Origin: Coffea arabica
Taxonomy: Eukaryota > Streptophyta > Magnoliopsida > Gentianales > Rubiaceae
Direction: 5' to 3'
Assembly: GCF_036785885.1 (NCBI RefSeq)
Contig: NC_092312.1
Coordinates: 18,246,001 to 18,310,000 of the forward strand
DNA: 64,000 bases
Positions 1-10,841 of this stretch are shown here, piece by piece. Every line of letters starts with the position of its first letter. Positions within the stretch are counted from its first letter, which is position 1. The notes beneath the pieces are model-generated. The model made no database searches and was not told the DNA's origin. It was given only the letters and a program-made list of their open reading frames with translations. The position numbers were made by a program, and so were the translations under genes.

Positions 1-371
1 AGAATAGCTAAAATCCTGCATCATTAACATGTTTCCTACTGGGTATTTCTCAAAACTCAATAAGAATAATGATACATACAACTTTTGGTACATTTTTCTG
101 CAACGGTTAAATTGGAAATGGAAGAAGCTGAAATGAAAACATCCTCGAGATCAAAACCTCAAAGAAAGTATAAAGCAAACCACGACTTTGTTGTACGAAT
201 AACAGGGTATCCAATTACGCTTGGAAGAGTCAAGTAAATAAAGCAGCTGACATGAAACACATTCGGCATGTGGAAGTAAATGCTAAACTCAAAAAATTCA
301 CTCTCGTGAAGCAAAGATTGAATTCACGTAAGCACAAAGTTGACCAAGTATTAGGCTGGTACGGAGAATAC

Positions 372-634
372 CTGTCGTTGATGTTTAATCGGAGGACTTT
401 TGTCATATGCCAGAACTCGTCGCCTTGAACACGGACAATTCCACCCCTGGAAGCGGGGAGGGTTTCGGAGTAGAACCGGGGGAGACGGCCGCGAGACTGA
501 CTGGTGTAATCGGAAGAAGATGAAGAAGAGAAAGCTCGGGGTTGGAGAGAAAAGGTGATTGCCTTTTGCCGGGGAGATGGAGATAGCTTCGCTAGTAGGT
601 TTACCAGACAAGGTCTCCAAACTAGGGTTTGCAT
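372..634 (-). CDS. RsmE-type 16S rRNA (uracil-N3) methyltransferase, first exon only
   Basis: This is the first coding exon of a minus-strand gene whose remainder lies beyond the left edge. The start codon is at 634-632. The first ~45 residues are Ser/Arg-rich with few acidic residues, which fits an organelle transit peptide. They are followed by a stretch containing GGIVRVQGDEFWHMTKVLRL, the PUA-like N-terminal region of RsmE, a SPOUT methyltransferase that makes m3U in small-subunit rRNA. The exon ends in phase 2 at CAG|GTATTC (donor at 371-370). Downstream bases 1-371 hold no second exon that I can match to RsmE and are probably intron. The partner domain, with the SAM-binding knot, is not in the window. 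I infer an organellar (plastid or mitochondrial) enzyme. The next gene upstream, an EVE-domain gene, has the same orientation. Confidence 0.75.
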
Positions 635-662
635 TTAGGAATTTGTCGGGAATATTAAACAC

Positions 663-1393
663 ACAGTTGCTTTAATACTGCCGACGTTCTGGACTGTGAT
701 TTTTGTGAGCTTGATGATGATGATAAGAGCAAATAAATAAATATACTAGCACAGTAGGAGTATAACTTCGCCCAACATTCGGCTATACCATAGTTAAATT
801 TTACTGCTTAGGCTCATAGGATTTTATGATGGCTATTAGTAGTATCTCAACCACAGCAAAAACAGAGTATGGATGTAGCGGAGCTACAATTTTCTAGATA
901 TCAAATTTGAAGTTTAAAAAGTCGGAATTTGTAAAATTTACTTACAAACATTTGTAAGAGTAGCGTAAATTTTCCAGAGCTTAGTTTGTTTGGACAAGAA
1001 ATCACGGCTTCGAAGACGATCTAAATCTGGATTTCATGGTCGGATATTAACAGACCAGACTAATTACATGGTACCACCTCAAATTCATTCCATGGATAAA
1101 TTTTTACATTCATTTGGTTGCCTAAACAGGAAATTGCATTTTATGTCCAGAACTAGCATGTCTGCCTAATAAAAGAACAACCTCGTTCTGCTACTACAGC
1201 CGGTCGGTCAGTTCCACAGGGTCGCAGCCATTGTCAAAAGTCAGGAACACAAAAGGGACTTCCCAGTCTTCCCCAAAATATCAAAATACACCTTTGCGAC
1301 CTTATCACAAACACCTAACGGGACTTCCCAGCTTTCCACAAAAATTCTTCTACATCCCTTTGAGACGTTATCACAAGCGCCTCGAAGACCAGA
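663..1393. other. intergenic DNA between the RsmE-like and EVE-domain genes
   Basis: About 730 bases without a convincing exon. The stretch must contain the 3' end of the EVE gene (high-coordinate side) and the promoter and 5' leader of the RsmE-like gene (low-coordinate side). Short open frames here match no family that I know. No repeat ends were seen. Confidence 0.5.
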
Positions 1394-1852
1394 CTAGCAG
1401 GACCCTTCAGGATTTTCATCAGCTCTACCATCACCTTCAAACCCGCCACCCATCTCACACACCCTCTCCCACATGCTCTTCTCCACAGGCACCACCGACA
1501 ACCTCGGCTGCCTGAACAGGCCACATCCTTGCAGTCCACTCTCTTTCTTCATTTCCCCCAAGTCCACCGGCCTCCGCATTTCGCCAACCGCCTTCACATC
1601 CACCGCACTATCACCGCTATCATCAGCGTACCATTCACGGACAACAGAGACCACACCCACCACGCGGCGGGCTTTGGAGCCGGAATGGTAGAAAAAGCAG
1701 AGATCTCCAGTTCTCATGGACTTCATATTCTTCTGGGCTTGCTTGTTCTTGACGCCGTCCCATTTGGATACACCACCATTCGCTGCTTGGTCCTCCCATG
1801 ACCACTCCCCTGGCTCCGTTTTTAGCAGCCAGTATTGTTTTTCTTTACCCAT
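1394..1852 (-). CDS. EVE-domain protein (THYN1 / thymocyte nuclear protein 1 family)
   Basis: Single-exon gene of 152 codons. The N-terminus YWLLKTEPGEWSWEDQ, followed by WDGVKNKQAQKNMKSM and GDLCFFYHSGSKARRVVGVV, is the signature of the EVE domain, a PUA-like fold thought to bind modified nucleic-acid bases. The domain fills almost the whole protein and ends near the MWERVCEMGGGF block. The ATG at 1852 was chosen because family similarity begins at once. A longer open frame starts upstream at 2004, but in a different reading frame (separate entry). The C-terminal tail after GGGFEGDG is short, and I see no further exon before the stop. The exact function in plants is not established; nuclear or organellar nucleic-acid binding is inference from the fold. 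Confidence 0.85.
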   Translation of the reverse strand: MGKEKQYWLLKTEPGEWSWEDQAANGGVSKWDGVKNKQAQKNMKSMRTGDLCFFYHSGSKARRVVGVVSVVREWYADDSGDSAVDVKAVGEMRRPVDLGEMKKESGLQGCGLFRQPRLSVVPVEKSMWERVCEMGGGFEGDGRADENPEGSC

Positions 1853-2004
1853 TTCTGTGCTGTGAAAACTTCGTAGAATTTGAATTTCTTAGGATAGGGG
1901 CTGGGAATTTTGAGGGTTGGATTCAGGAAAAGGGTGATTGGACCTAAAGCACTAGCGTTACTAGTGGTATTTGTTATGGCGGGAAATCGACGACGGCCCC
2001 GCAT
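1822..2004 (-). other. upstream reading frame overlapping the EVE-gene start codon
   Basis: A 60-codon frame begins with ATG at 2004, runs through the presumed 5' leader, and overlaps the first 31 bases of the EVE coding region in another frame. Its product is rich in basic and hydroxyl residues. It may be a regulatory uORF limiting initiation at 1852, or non-transcribed sequence upstream of the true cap site. The frame is directly visible; translation is not shown. Confidence 0.35.
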
Positions 2005-2230
2005 TTTGATTGATTGATTGATTGATTGCTTTCCCTTTTTAGTTTTAATAGATAAATGGTGTACTTCCTGAGCCGTTCTAATCTAACTGGGGTGTGTTCT
2101 TTCTGTCTATGGAAAAAAGATAAATGGTTGAAGTCGATTAAGTGCTAACCTTAGTTACCAAAATACGGTGATAATTAGATTGATTAGATATTTCATACTT
2201 TAGTGCTATAAATCCAGAAAATATTTACAT
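2005..2230. repeat. short (TGAT)n tract and AT-rich spacer
   Basis: A run of tandem GATT/TGAT units lies at about 2006-2028, just upstream of the EVE leader, followed by AT-rich sequence up to the transposon end near 2231. No gene is seen. Confidence 0.6.
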
Positions 2231-3770
2231 AAAGGATTAATCACACTTTGCTCCTATGACCTTTGGGGGTAGTCACACTTTGCTACGCTGAACTTTTAAA
2301 ATATACACTTTTCCCCCATAAAAACTAATCAAAGTTAGGAATGCCAAAAAAAAAAAAGTGAGTGCAAATTATTGTCCTTTTATTTATGAGATTATAACTC
2401 ATTTTATTGCTAAAAGATATACATCTTCTCTGTAATATCTACTGTAAAAAAAAATATATCAAACTAATAAAGGTAAAAAAAGGTTTACATTTAGTTTATT
2501 ATTCTTAAACTTTTCCTATTGGATACTTTAAATATAACAAGGATAAATAACTCAACGAAAACAATAAATACATTTAGCAAAATTTTGGAAAAAAGGGTAT
2601 TATTAAACTTGTTATTTTATTAATTTTTTATTATTTTAGTTTATGTAAACTGTTACAATAATGTTATCATCATTTATTTTTTTTTAAAACTAGTCAAAAA
2701 TTAAATACTTAACCAAATTTGTTAAAAAGGGCTGATATGCCTTATTTTTAAATTTAGAGGAGGCAAAATATATATTAAATCAAACTTAAGCTTTTTTGGC
2801 CAAAAAACTAACATTAATAGTAGGGGTAGATGCAGGTCGGATACCCGTCTCATTTACCATTTGGCTGATCCGATCCGCACCTTGTGGGTCAACTATTTTC
2901 TGACCCTTACCCGCCCTACATATATCAGTGGATACCCGATTATAGGGTACCCGCTGAAATAGGGTCGAGTCAGCGGGTACCCACCCCCGCCCCATTTATC
3001 ATTAATTTTTTAAAAAAAATGATTTATACCAATTTAATTTTATATTTTACACATTCATCTAAGATTTAATAAATTTTTTTTTTCTAAAAAAATGTTTCCC
3101 ACTAAGAAAAAAACATGTGAAGAGAATACAAGATAAAGGAAAAAAAATTGAAAGAATTCAAAATCAATAAAAGTTTGAAATAAGGGACACAATTTTTAAT
3201 ATAAATGTTCCACATTAATTAAAATTTTTTCTATAAAAATATAAGATCATGACCTTTACAAATGAATCTTGTAAATAAACTATAGTCTCTCATATTTGTA
3301 ATGCAATTTGTTCAATAAAATTACTTTTTTAGTTCTAACTTATTATTTTATAGTGTGTGTATAAAAATAAAATAAAAATAAAAATATATATATATACAGG
3401 GCGGATCGGGTACCCGCGAGTTTTCAATTATGTAACCCTAACCAGCCCCGCATCTTAGCGGGTACCCGACCCTCTTTTGACCCGATCAAATAATAAAAAT
3501 TGGATATCCTAATTTTCGGATCGGATCGGATTGGATATGACGGATTTTCGGATTAGCGAATAATTTTGCCCACCCCTAATTAATAGTAAACATAAATAAT
3601 TTTAGCAACAAAAGAGAAATGTTCTCATAATACTCGCTTTTTTCTTTATGGAATTAAAATTTCCAATATTGACTAATCTTCATGGGGGCTAAAGTGTTTA
3701 TTTTTAAAGATTAAAGATGGTAAAGTATAACTATCCTAAAGTTCAGGGGGCAAAGTGTGATTAACCCTTA
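2231..3770. mobile_element. non-autonomous TIR transposon, possibly Mutator-like, interrupted by a hAT MITE
   Basis: The left end reads AAGGATTAATCACACTTTGC and the reverse complement of the right end reads AAGGGTTAATCACACTTTGC. Similarity continues inward through a CTTTGGGGG / TGAACTTTAGG stretch. A second TCACACTTTGC motif follows on the left and a related CTAAAGTG motif on the right. The interior is AT-rich and non-coding. Subtracting the 758 bp hAT insertion at 2821-3578 plus one duplicated target leaves an element of about 770 bp. I could not identify a clean target duplication, so the superfamily is uncertain; these termini resemble common plant MULE-type MITEs. Confidence 0.6.
2821..3578. 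mobile_element. non-autonomous hAT-type transposon (MITE) with 8-bp target duplication
   Basis: The element starts TAGGGGTAGATGC and its right end, read on the other strand, starts TAGGGGTGGGCAA. It is flanked by a perfect 8-bp direct repeat ATTAATAG (2813-2820 and 3579-3586), the target-duplication length of hAT transposons. The GC-rich arms carry repeated GGGTACCCG and CGGATCGGAT motifs, and the core is AT-rich. No transposase is encoded. The intact target duplication suggests a fairly young insertion. It lies inside a larger TIR element. Confidence 0.85.
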
Positions 3771-3869
3771 ATGAATTAAAATTGTCGGGGCACTAAAGTG
3801 TTTCTCAAGGAAAAGAATTTATAATTATTCACACGATCAATGGGAATCAACATTCAGATGAACATCTCT

Positions 3870-4014
3870 CTGCTTGGATTGCTTGTTTTCGTTGAAAAAT
3901 ATTGTCGTTTTCCGTGATCACATTTTCCTATCACCTTTTTCCCTCACATATATCAAATCGCTACAGTAATTTTTCCATGAAAAATGACGGAAAATGCAAT
4001 CCAAACACAACCTA
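3870..4014. mobile_element. small MITE, family A copy 1 (TTGGATTGC termini)
   Basis: About 145 bp bounded by inverted TTGGATTGC / GCAATCCAA ends and containing a core about AATCGCTACAGTAATTTTTC. The reverse complement matches copy 2 at 4880-5030 over nearly the whole length, which defines a dispersed family. No coding capacity. Confidence 0.75.
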
Positions 4015-4879
4015 AGACGTTTGCTGTATAAACACAACTTAGCACAAATATCGACCTATGGTCTCTATAAAAGTTTTTTGTGCAAATATTCATGAAAGAT
4101 TTTTCCTTTTATTTATATTAAAATTTAATATAATTGGAATCATGAAAAACTAATTAACCCTCCAAATTTAATTAACGTACAAATTTCGACACTCAACTAT
4201 CTTGATGGCATCTTCCACGATGAATAAGATACTCGCTTTTTTTTTTCTCATTTTTTTCTTTCCGCTCCTCCTTGCATCAACTATCATATAAAGAATTCAA
4301 CCCCAAATTTGACACCAGAAAAGATTCTAACGGTCTTTTTTGATCACTGGCCAGCCCCAATGAATATGAGATACTTGTTTAAAGATGTTGACCTGACTGA
4401 CTATATTATACATCTACAGCTGTACTTATGCTTGGGGGTAAATTTTGCTTTTTTTTTTTGTTAAAAGAAAAATGACGGAGAAGAGGCCACACAATTGGCA
4501 GGTAAGAATAAGGCAATAAGCAGTAGGGTAGTTTACCTGTTGTTGGTAAAAATAAATAGCATGCCAATGAAGGCTATTTTACCAGGCAAAAGTAAACGTC
4601 GTCGTTTACAGGCCCATTGTTCATATCCGGAATTTTACCAGGCACCCAAAAAAGGAAGAAAAAGGAAAAAGACTAATTAGAATGAGAAGAAATTATTTGA
4701 ATTACACCCGCTCACACATTGACCTTTATATTAAAGTAAATTCTAGTGTATTGTAACTAAAAACTATGCGGATATCAGGCAAATGAATGAATGATTGTGG
4801 GTGGGATTAAAGTTTCGCCATTAGATTTCTTCACGTCTTGTTTAACCAAAATAATTGACATATGTAGTATATGATTACT

Positions 4880-5030
4880 TAGATTGTGTTTGGATTGCAT
4901 TTTTTATCATTTTTCATGAAAAAATTACTGTAGCGATTTGATATATGTGAGAGAAAAAGGTGATGAGGAAATATGATTACGAAAAATGACAATATTTTCC
5001 GACGGAAACAAGCAATCCAAACAAAGCCTT
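4880..5030. mobile_element. small MITE, family A copy 2
   Basis: Begins with TGTGTTTGGATTGC and ends GCAATCCAAACA. It shares the TTACTGTAGCGATTTGATAT core and the GTGAGAGAAAAAGGTGATGA block with the inverse of copy 1. Further copies are seen at 36770-41006 (split), about 62457-62600, and a half copy at 62756-62830. Confidence 0.75.
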
Positions 5031-7021
5031 AATTAGAAATGTAAAACGTTCACTGACAGGTCAATTTCAATCTCCAAGAAGAGTCTTCTGCTTCTTTTTT
5101 CCTTACGGATGAAGATTTCTTCTACTTTTCTTCTATCGAAATTAAGAAGAGTCATAGAACCAAGAAATTTTGCCATTGGCGAAGCTTGTCTGCCCATCAA
5201 CTCCCTGCCCGCCATTCGATTCTATTGAAAGGAAAAACGTTTCGCTGCTCATTGACCTAATCAGCTGCTTGACCCTTTCAACCAATATTATTGATGACGA
5301 ATGGATAGGCGAAATCTGTGTCGAAGACGAATAGTTATTATTTCTTGGTCAGTGAGTCATGTCGATTTACTATTTACTGCAAACCAATGGCTGATCAACT
5401 TGCATGAACAAAGAACGACGCAAACGCATTCTCTCTCGTTCATCCAACCACAGCCACGCTGAATTCAAACTTCTAAGAGCCACCAGTTCCAAATATGATG
5501 GAAATCAAAGTCAAAGATGGCAAGATCCTTGTAATTAATGCAACGTTATGGGCCAATATTTTGCCCTTCTGTAGCAGCATAACCAGCACAACAAACCATG
5601 CAATGAATATAAATCCATATGCCCCGCCAGAGTCGTTAAGATTTTTTTTTTGGTGACCATTTCTCGCCCGCCGGTTGTTGCCAATTAATATAAATTAAAT
5701 CCATCCCCTTAATGATAACCTCACCTCTTAGTCTTTAGATAGCAAAATAGTTGTCTCCTGGGGACCAAATTTTTTTAGCAAATGCTAGAATTTTCAACTT
5801 TTATATCTCTAGAAAGTTCAAAGTTATGAAGAAAGAAGAAAAGGTTTGTCCCATTGCAATTTGTCAGAGATGTGTTATAGCTGACTATTAAAATGGGCAA
5901 TACAACTTCGTGCAAATGCTCGAAGTCAGAGTTCTGCGTCCCATGAATTTTCTTTCTGATTAAATGAAACAGGTTTAGGGTTGCTGTGCAATATGTGGCT
6001 CTAGCTTAGTAGACGAATTGGATAAATTTATGAGGTCAGCCTTAGCACGAAAGATCCGGTCCACTGATGCCGGTCTGGAGCATTAAAACATAACCCCCCC
6101 AAGAAACATGGAACAGCAACGCATAACAGTTCAGTTCAGCTCAGCTCATTGATTCCAACCTGCAAATAACTGCCATCGGAGAAGAGAAAAAAAAAAAAGA
6201 GAGTGTTTTAAGAAGGCAGCAGCTTGTCTTGTGATGGCCAGGGATAAAGCATGGCATAGCGAGCCACACTACACACCAGGCATATTGGGTGCATTAATTT
6301 TGGTTGGGGCAAAGTGAGTGGAAGAACAAGCTGGAACGGCTATCATTTGGTTTCCTAGTATGATTTTGAGCCTCGTGATCCAAAATAGTAATTAGTGGAA
6401 GGAAATAATATGTCTTTACTATATATCATCACATTAAAGTGGTAAACTTTCGACTTTGGTCCGCTAGATTTTAATAAAGTACGCATGCCATGGCAAAGGA
6501 CAATGTGTAGTTAAAGTTGTAGTTGACGAATATATTCTTGGCTTAATTCTTGGCTTTCGGCGCTCTAAATATCTTGTTGCTGGGCTTTTGCGGTCCTGGC
6601 CAATAATCACCCGAGTTGGAATTGGACAAAATATTATCATGCCGACCGTAGATCTACGAGAAACGAGGTATGCCGCCGTCTTGATTAGATGCAGAGGTGT
6701 GCCCATATCAAAGAACAACATAAATCTGTTGATGCATCGAGTCCGGCCTGAAAACAGATAGATAGGTGGCTTTGATATCCTATACAGTGTCAAATTAACG
6801 AGCAAGTTTTGAATTAAGGCAAATCACGAGCTAGAATTATATTTCTAGCACAAATGTTTATCGGTTACCCAAGCCAAGATACATTCGCATTGATCACAAA
6901 CAACCACCGAGACTGTGATGTGGAGAAGGATCATGTATAATATATATACGCACAAATGCTCATGCATGAGACATGAGAAAAATGAGGGAGAAAGAACAAA
7001 GATCTAGTATATACTATATCG
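5031..7021. other. intergenic region downstream of the phytosulfokine gene
   Basis: Nearly 2 kb without a recognisable exon. Open frames of 60 codons (5033-5215, minus) and 113 codons (6464-6805, minus) have no family resemblance and no supporting splice context. AT-rich spacer and short homopolymers predominate. The low-coordinate part of the phytosulfokine 3' UTR must lie at the right side. Confidence 0.45.
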
Positions 7022-7420
7022 TCAGGGCTGCTTTTGCCCCTGCGTGTATATATAGTCGAGATGAGCCTCCAGTGTTCTTCTCATCAAGCACTCATCTTCT
7101 CCAAGTCCTTCGCAACTCTCCTCTTTATCTACCTTCTCAACACGATCATTCTACGTACAAGACCAAAGACACAGATTAATTACTAGCATCAAAATATGTA
7201 CATGAACCAGTCGAGCCAAAATCAGAAACAAAATAATAATAATAATAATAATAATAAAGATGACCATCAGATGAGTTGATATGCATCATACCACACGATG
7301 ACCATGATGAGTTTCCATCGGAGTTACGTCCTGAAATGTAGCCACCGGCCGGGCAACCGCATAAGATAGGGTAAGAAAAAGTAGAAGGGATAGGATGCAA
7401 AGGGTGCTAACCTTGGACAT
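7022..7420 (-). CDS. PSK: phytosulfokine precursor (PSK), two exons
   Basis: Exon 1 is 7420-7292 (43 codons) and exon 2 is 7150-7022 (42 codons plus TGA). They are joined by a 141-bp phase-0 intron with donor GTG|GTATGA and acceptor TACGTAG|AAT. Residues 1 to ~22 form a signal peptide with a Leu-rich core. The conserved acidic Cys segment [16 protein letters not shown] (residues 55-70) precedes LDYIYTQ at 74-80. The pentapeptide YIYTQ is the mature hormone, sulfated on both tyrosines and released by subtilases in the apoplast. It signals through PSKR receptor kinases in growth and wound or immune responses. The Asp before the pentapeptide fits the sulfotransferase context. The 85-residue length is normal for the family. 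A (AAT)n microsatellite sits in the intron, so the two short exons are easy to miss. Confidence 0.93.
7229..7256. repeat. (AAT)n microsatellite in the phytosulfokine intron
   Basis: About nine AAT units in the 141-bp intron of the phytosulfokine gene. On the coding strand the tract reads (ATT)n between donor and acceptor, giving a T-rich intron body. Confidence 0.85.
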
Positions 7421-7520
7421 TTTTGTGATAGCTAGATAGTGCCTAATATTCTATATATCTATCTTCTCCCAAGAAGGGTAGGCAAAGATATGAAGACTGT
7501 TGAGGGCAATATACATGTAT

Positions 7521-7527
7521 ATTTATA
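7521..7527 (-). promoter_or_regulatory. probable TATA box of the phytosulfokine gene
   Basis: On the minus strand the sequence reads CCTATAAATA, a good plant TATA box about 100 bases upstream of the ATG. This would place transcription start near 7490 and leave a leader of roughly 70 bases. Inferred from sequence and spacing. Confidence 0.55.
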
Positions 7528-8440
7528 GGGAGCGGTGGAAGGGAGAGGAAGAGGGGCTTGCTGGGGAGGATGTGAGATGGGTAGGAGCTAGTTTATCCGG
7601 ATGCCGAAAGTAACCCGGACGGCCCTGAATTTGTTTGACAAATGCTAGAAAAATGCTTGGCCTATCTTTTTCATGGTTGAATAGATAATACAAGTCTACT
7701 ACGTACTACAACTATGATGAATAATATGAACTATGAAGACCTCTAGAAGGTTTCATGAATGGTGTAATACTCTATTGGATGGATTAGTCAAAATGGACGA
7801 AGGATGTATGTGAGCAAGGACTTGTTATCTAGAAGAGACATTTGGCCGAGTATTTCAGGTTTCTTTCTGGGATGTTGCCTTTTACACGGAAGTATGGTCG
7901 TAATCCCGTCAGCAATTGACTGCGGTTAAGTCGGAAGGTTCTATCTGTATGCTCCTACTAAGCACGCAGGGATGCATGCCACGTACCATCAACGTGCCAT
8001 TTAAAAGTAATCCTGCCCACAACTTAATTTGGAAAATTAGATCAGCTTAATTAGCAATTTCTTTCCTATTTTGGGCTTTCATATTTGTAGTACAATCTCT
8101 CATTTGAGGAGTACATTTTTTTAAGTTGTGCGCGCGCTGTTTTCTTGAAAAGGTGAAATGCACATGGAAATGGAAAACTTCAAGAATAAAGAGCAGCGGA
8201 ATTAATGGAAAGTGTACTATTTCATTCTAGCATTCATTAAGCTCCCTGATTTGTTACTTTTGAATGGTACGATATATCTTTAACGTGGATTGGTTAGACT
8301 TGAGAGGAGATCAATAGATCACGCACGTACAAATGATTTAATTTTACGGAGAAAATCTTCAAAACTCGGTGAAAAGCAGCAATTAATGCAAGGACAACAA
8401 TTAAAAATGTTAAATACGGATGCAGAGCAGAAACCAAATA
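7528..8440. other. upstream region of the phytosulfokine gene
   Basis: About 900 bases with no exon that I can recognise. It includes a purine-rich stretch next to the TATA box (7530-7580) and a CGCGCGC tract near 8130. It probably holds the promoter of the phytosulfokine gene. Confidence 0.4.
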
Positions 8441-8768
8441 CTTCCTCTGTCCCACTTTGATAGTCTCATTTCTTTTTTCACACAGTTTAAAAAAAAGTAG
8501 TTAACTTTGTTGGAAAAGTAAATTTAGATTGCTATTTTTTTAAAATACCCTCACATTAAATATGGTATAACTTTATGGGAACTTGAATTGATGATAAAAA
8601 AAGAATCAACTCTCATTAAATGGGGTAGATTTATAGTAATAACAACTTACATTGAATACGAGTATTTTAGAAAAATTAAAATACAATCACATTTTTCAAT
8701 TGGAAAGTGGATTATAATTTGGGACAGACGAAGAAGGAAAACGGAACTATCAAAGTGGGACGGAGGAG
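8441..8768. mobile_element. Stowaway-type (Tc1/mariner) MITE
   Basis: 328 bp with inverted ends. The left reads CTTCCTCTGTCCCACTTTGA and the right, inverted, CTCCTCCGTCCCACTTTGAT. TA dinucleotides flank both ends (8439-8440 and 8769-8770), the target duplication expected for Tc1/mariner elements. Similarity of the ends extends to GATAGT(T/C). The interior is AT-rich and non-coding; open frames crossing it are accidental. Confidence 0.9.
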
Positions 8769-10841
8769 TAACATGTTCATGATGATGTCCAATGTCCTTG
8801 AGGTGCAACAGCCCACAATGAGCTACACATATGCCCGCACTGATCATGGTGAAGTCTAGCATGCAGAGATTCTGTGAGTTGACCGGACCACCGCCACGGG
8901 GATCATAGCCCATAATGAATCAGTCAATTACTAGCGCCGAGTGATTATTATCTTGTATTAAGGAAAGATCCACTTGCATAAAATGGCTAGTTCTTCTGAC
9001 AATGCAAAAGTTGACCATGAGCCATACACACACACACGTACATACATACATATACACATATGGTGGGGTAGGTTTAAAAATTAAAAGTTAGAATGTTCAT
9101 TAGGATGATAATTGAGCCATAAAAGGTGATGGATACTTTTCTGTTTTGTCAGAATTTCAACTTTATGACTCCACGTTAATCTTGTCACCACTATGACTAT
9201 ATCTTTTCAACCTCCACCTGATCAGTTTCTTGAGATACGAACAGTCAATTCTAGACAATTCTGCAATTGTCCCATCAAAATGCCCTAACACACACACACA
9301 CACACACACAAAACGTAGTTGAGGATGAAACATGCAACCTGCGGTGGAGGTTTGAAGGTTGAGTTCAATCATTATTAATGAGGTGCCGCCATTTGATTAT
9401 GGACTGCTAGAGATTCTTGGTGGAACCAATGGTTATAAAACTTGCAGTACATGTTTTGTGGCCTCAATCATGCAACCTGTGAAGCCTTTTGCCGCGGTCG
9501 ATGGTTATTCCTATCGGCCGCTCGTACAAATACCATTAGTCTCAATCATCATGCATGCATGCCTCTGCCGCCCGGGTCTCTGCTTTTGCCCGGACGTTTG
9601 TGCTGACTAGTGACTACACACGCACACATGATATGTATATATACAAAACAAAAACGAAAAAGAAAAAGGAGATTGCAGAAGCAGAAAACACAATCACAGT
9701 TACACAAGTCCTTTCACCACTTGTGAAATGCAGTTTCAGGTTGTCGGAAAATTTTTTTGACCGTACTCTGACATGACAAAAGAACAAAGAAAAAGAGTTA
9801 CAGGAAGAACACTTCGATCAGGAAAATTTGGCTGGTGATTTCAGCGGGCATGCATGGGCTTGCATTTTGCGGATAGATACGTCTTTTTGCTGAACTTGTA
9901 ATAACACAGCCCCGATTCGATTCATCGGCTATCTATGAATAGACATTAATCATCTCATAAAACTGGTAATCTTTGTTAGCTCCACAGCCTATCCATACCC
10001 AATGACCGACTTTTGTGAACAAATTATTTACCTCCTAATTCTCCACACACTACTTGGAAGTAAGGGTGGATTTGGAGAGCCCTTTTTTATTTTTATTTTT
10101 AATAACTGCATTTTGAGTTTCACCTGTGTATAATGATCAGGCTGTATCTTCCATTGAACTGAATTTATTAGGGAGTGCAAGATGCACGAAGAAAGTTCAA
10201 GAGACGAGGCAAAAACCATGCAACAAAACCCAATGCTTAAACGGAGGCATTAGAACCGGCTGTTATAAGCATAAAAAGGAACAGAAAAATATAGAATTTT
10301 GGTCAATCTGCAGAAAAAAGCATAATGGAGCTATTTCGATCGCACTCTCAATACTCCAGTGTTATCAGGATACAATCGGTGAATGCACGTTGCACAACCT
10401 ATACACCACTCGAAAACCTGTTTATCAGGGATGCTAGGAATGAAGCCCTAAGGATTCACTGGGTAATATTAATCTGTCAAGCCTTAGAAATAAGAAATAC
10501 CTAGTAGGGTCAGACTGAGAGCCACAGCAGGTACATAATTCAAAATTTTAGATAGCATCTCTATGGTTATTTGATCTCAGAACAATACGATTACAGCTAA
10601 CAAGATGGCCAAATTGCCAAGAAAGGAACCGAAAGCGCCAAGTTCAAAATCTTTTTTCCTTCCATAAATATCTCAAAAAACTCTATGTTGCTTATGACTC
10701 TACAATATCAAAAGTCCACATGACAATTAAAAAGACTGGAGCAAATCTAATCTGAAGTACACTTACTGCAGCAGAACTCTAAGCAAATTCAATGCTATTT
10801 ACAAGAGACGAGCAAGAATTATAAATTATTACTCCAAAAAG
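8769..10841. other. intergenic region with CA microsatellites, ending in the PRP40 3' flank
   Basis: About 2 kb without a convincing exon. It contains (CA)n tracts near 9027-9041 and 9289-9310 and a CATGCATGCATG palindrome near 9551. Open frames at 8647-8913 (minus, overlapping the Stowaway element), 9359-9610 (plus) and 10126-10437 (plus) resemble no family known to me. The right end, before the PRP40 stop codon at 10844-10842, must hold the PRP40 3' UTR. Confidence 0.45.

Noticed and set aside
5033-5215. 60-codon minus-strand frame beside a MITE
   Set aside because: Short, unmatched and partly next to repeat sequence; no evidence for a gene.
6464-6805. 113-codon minus-strand frame
   Set aside because: No family resemblance, no splice context, and no codon pattern setting it apart from spacer DNA.
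8647-8913. 88-codon minus-strand frame
   Set aside because: Half of it is Stowaway transposon sequence.
9359-9610. 83-codon plus-strand Cys-rich frame considered as a secreted peptide
   Set aside because: No ATG-led signal peptide and no regular cysteine pattern.
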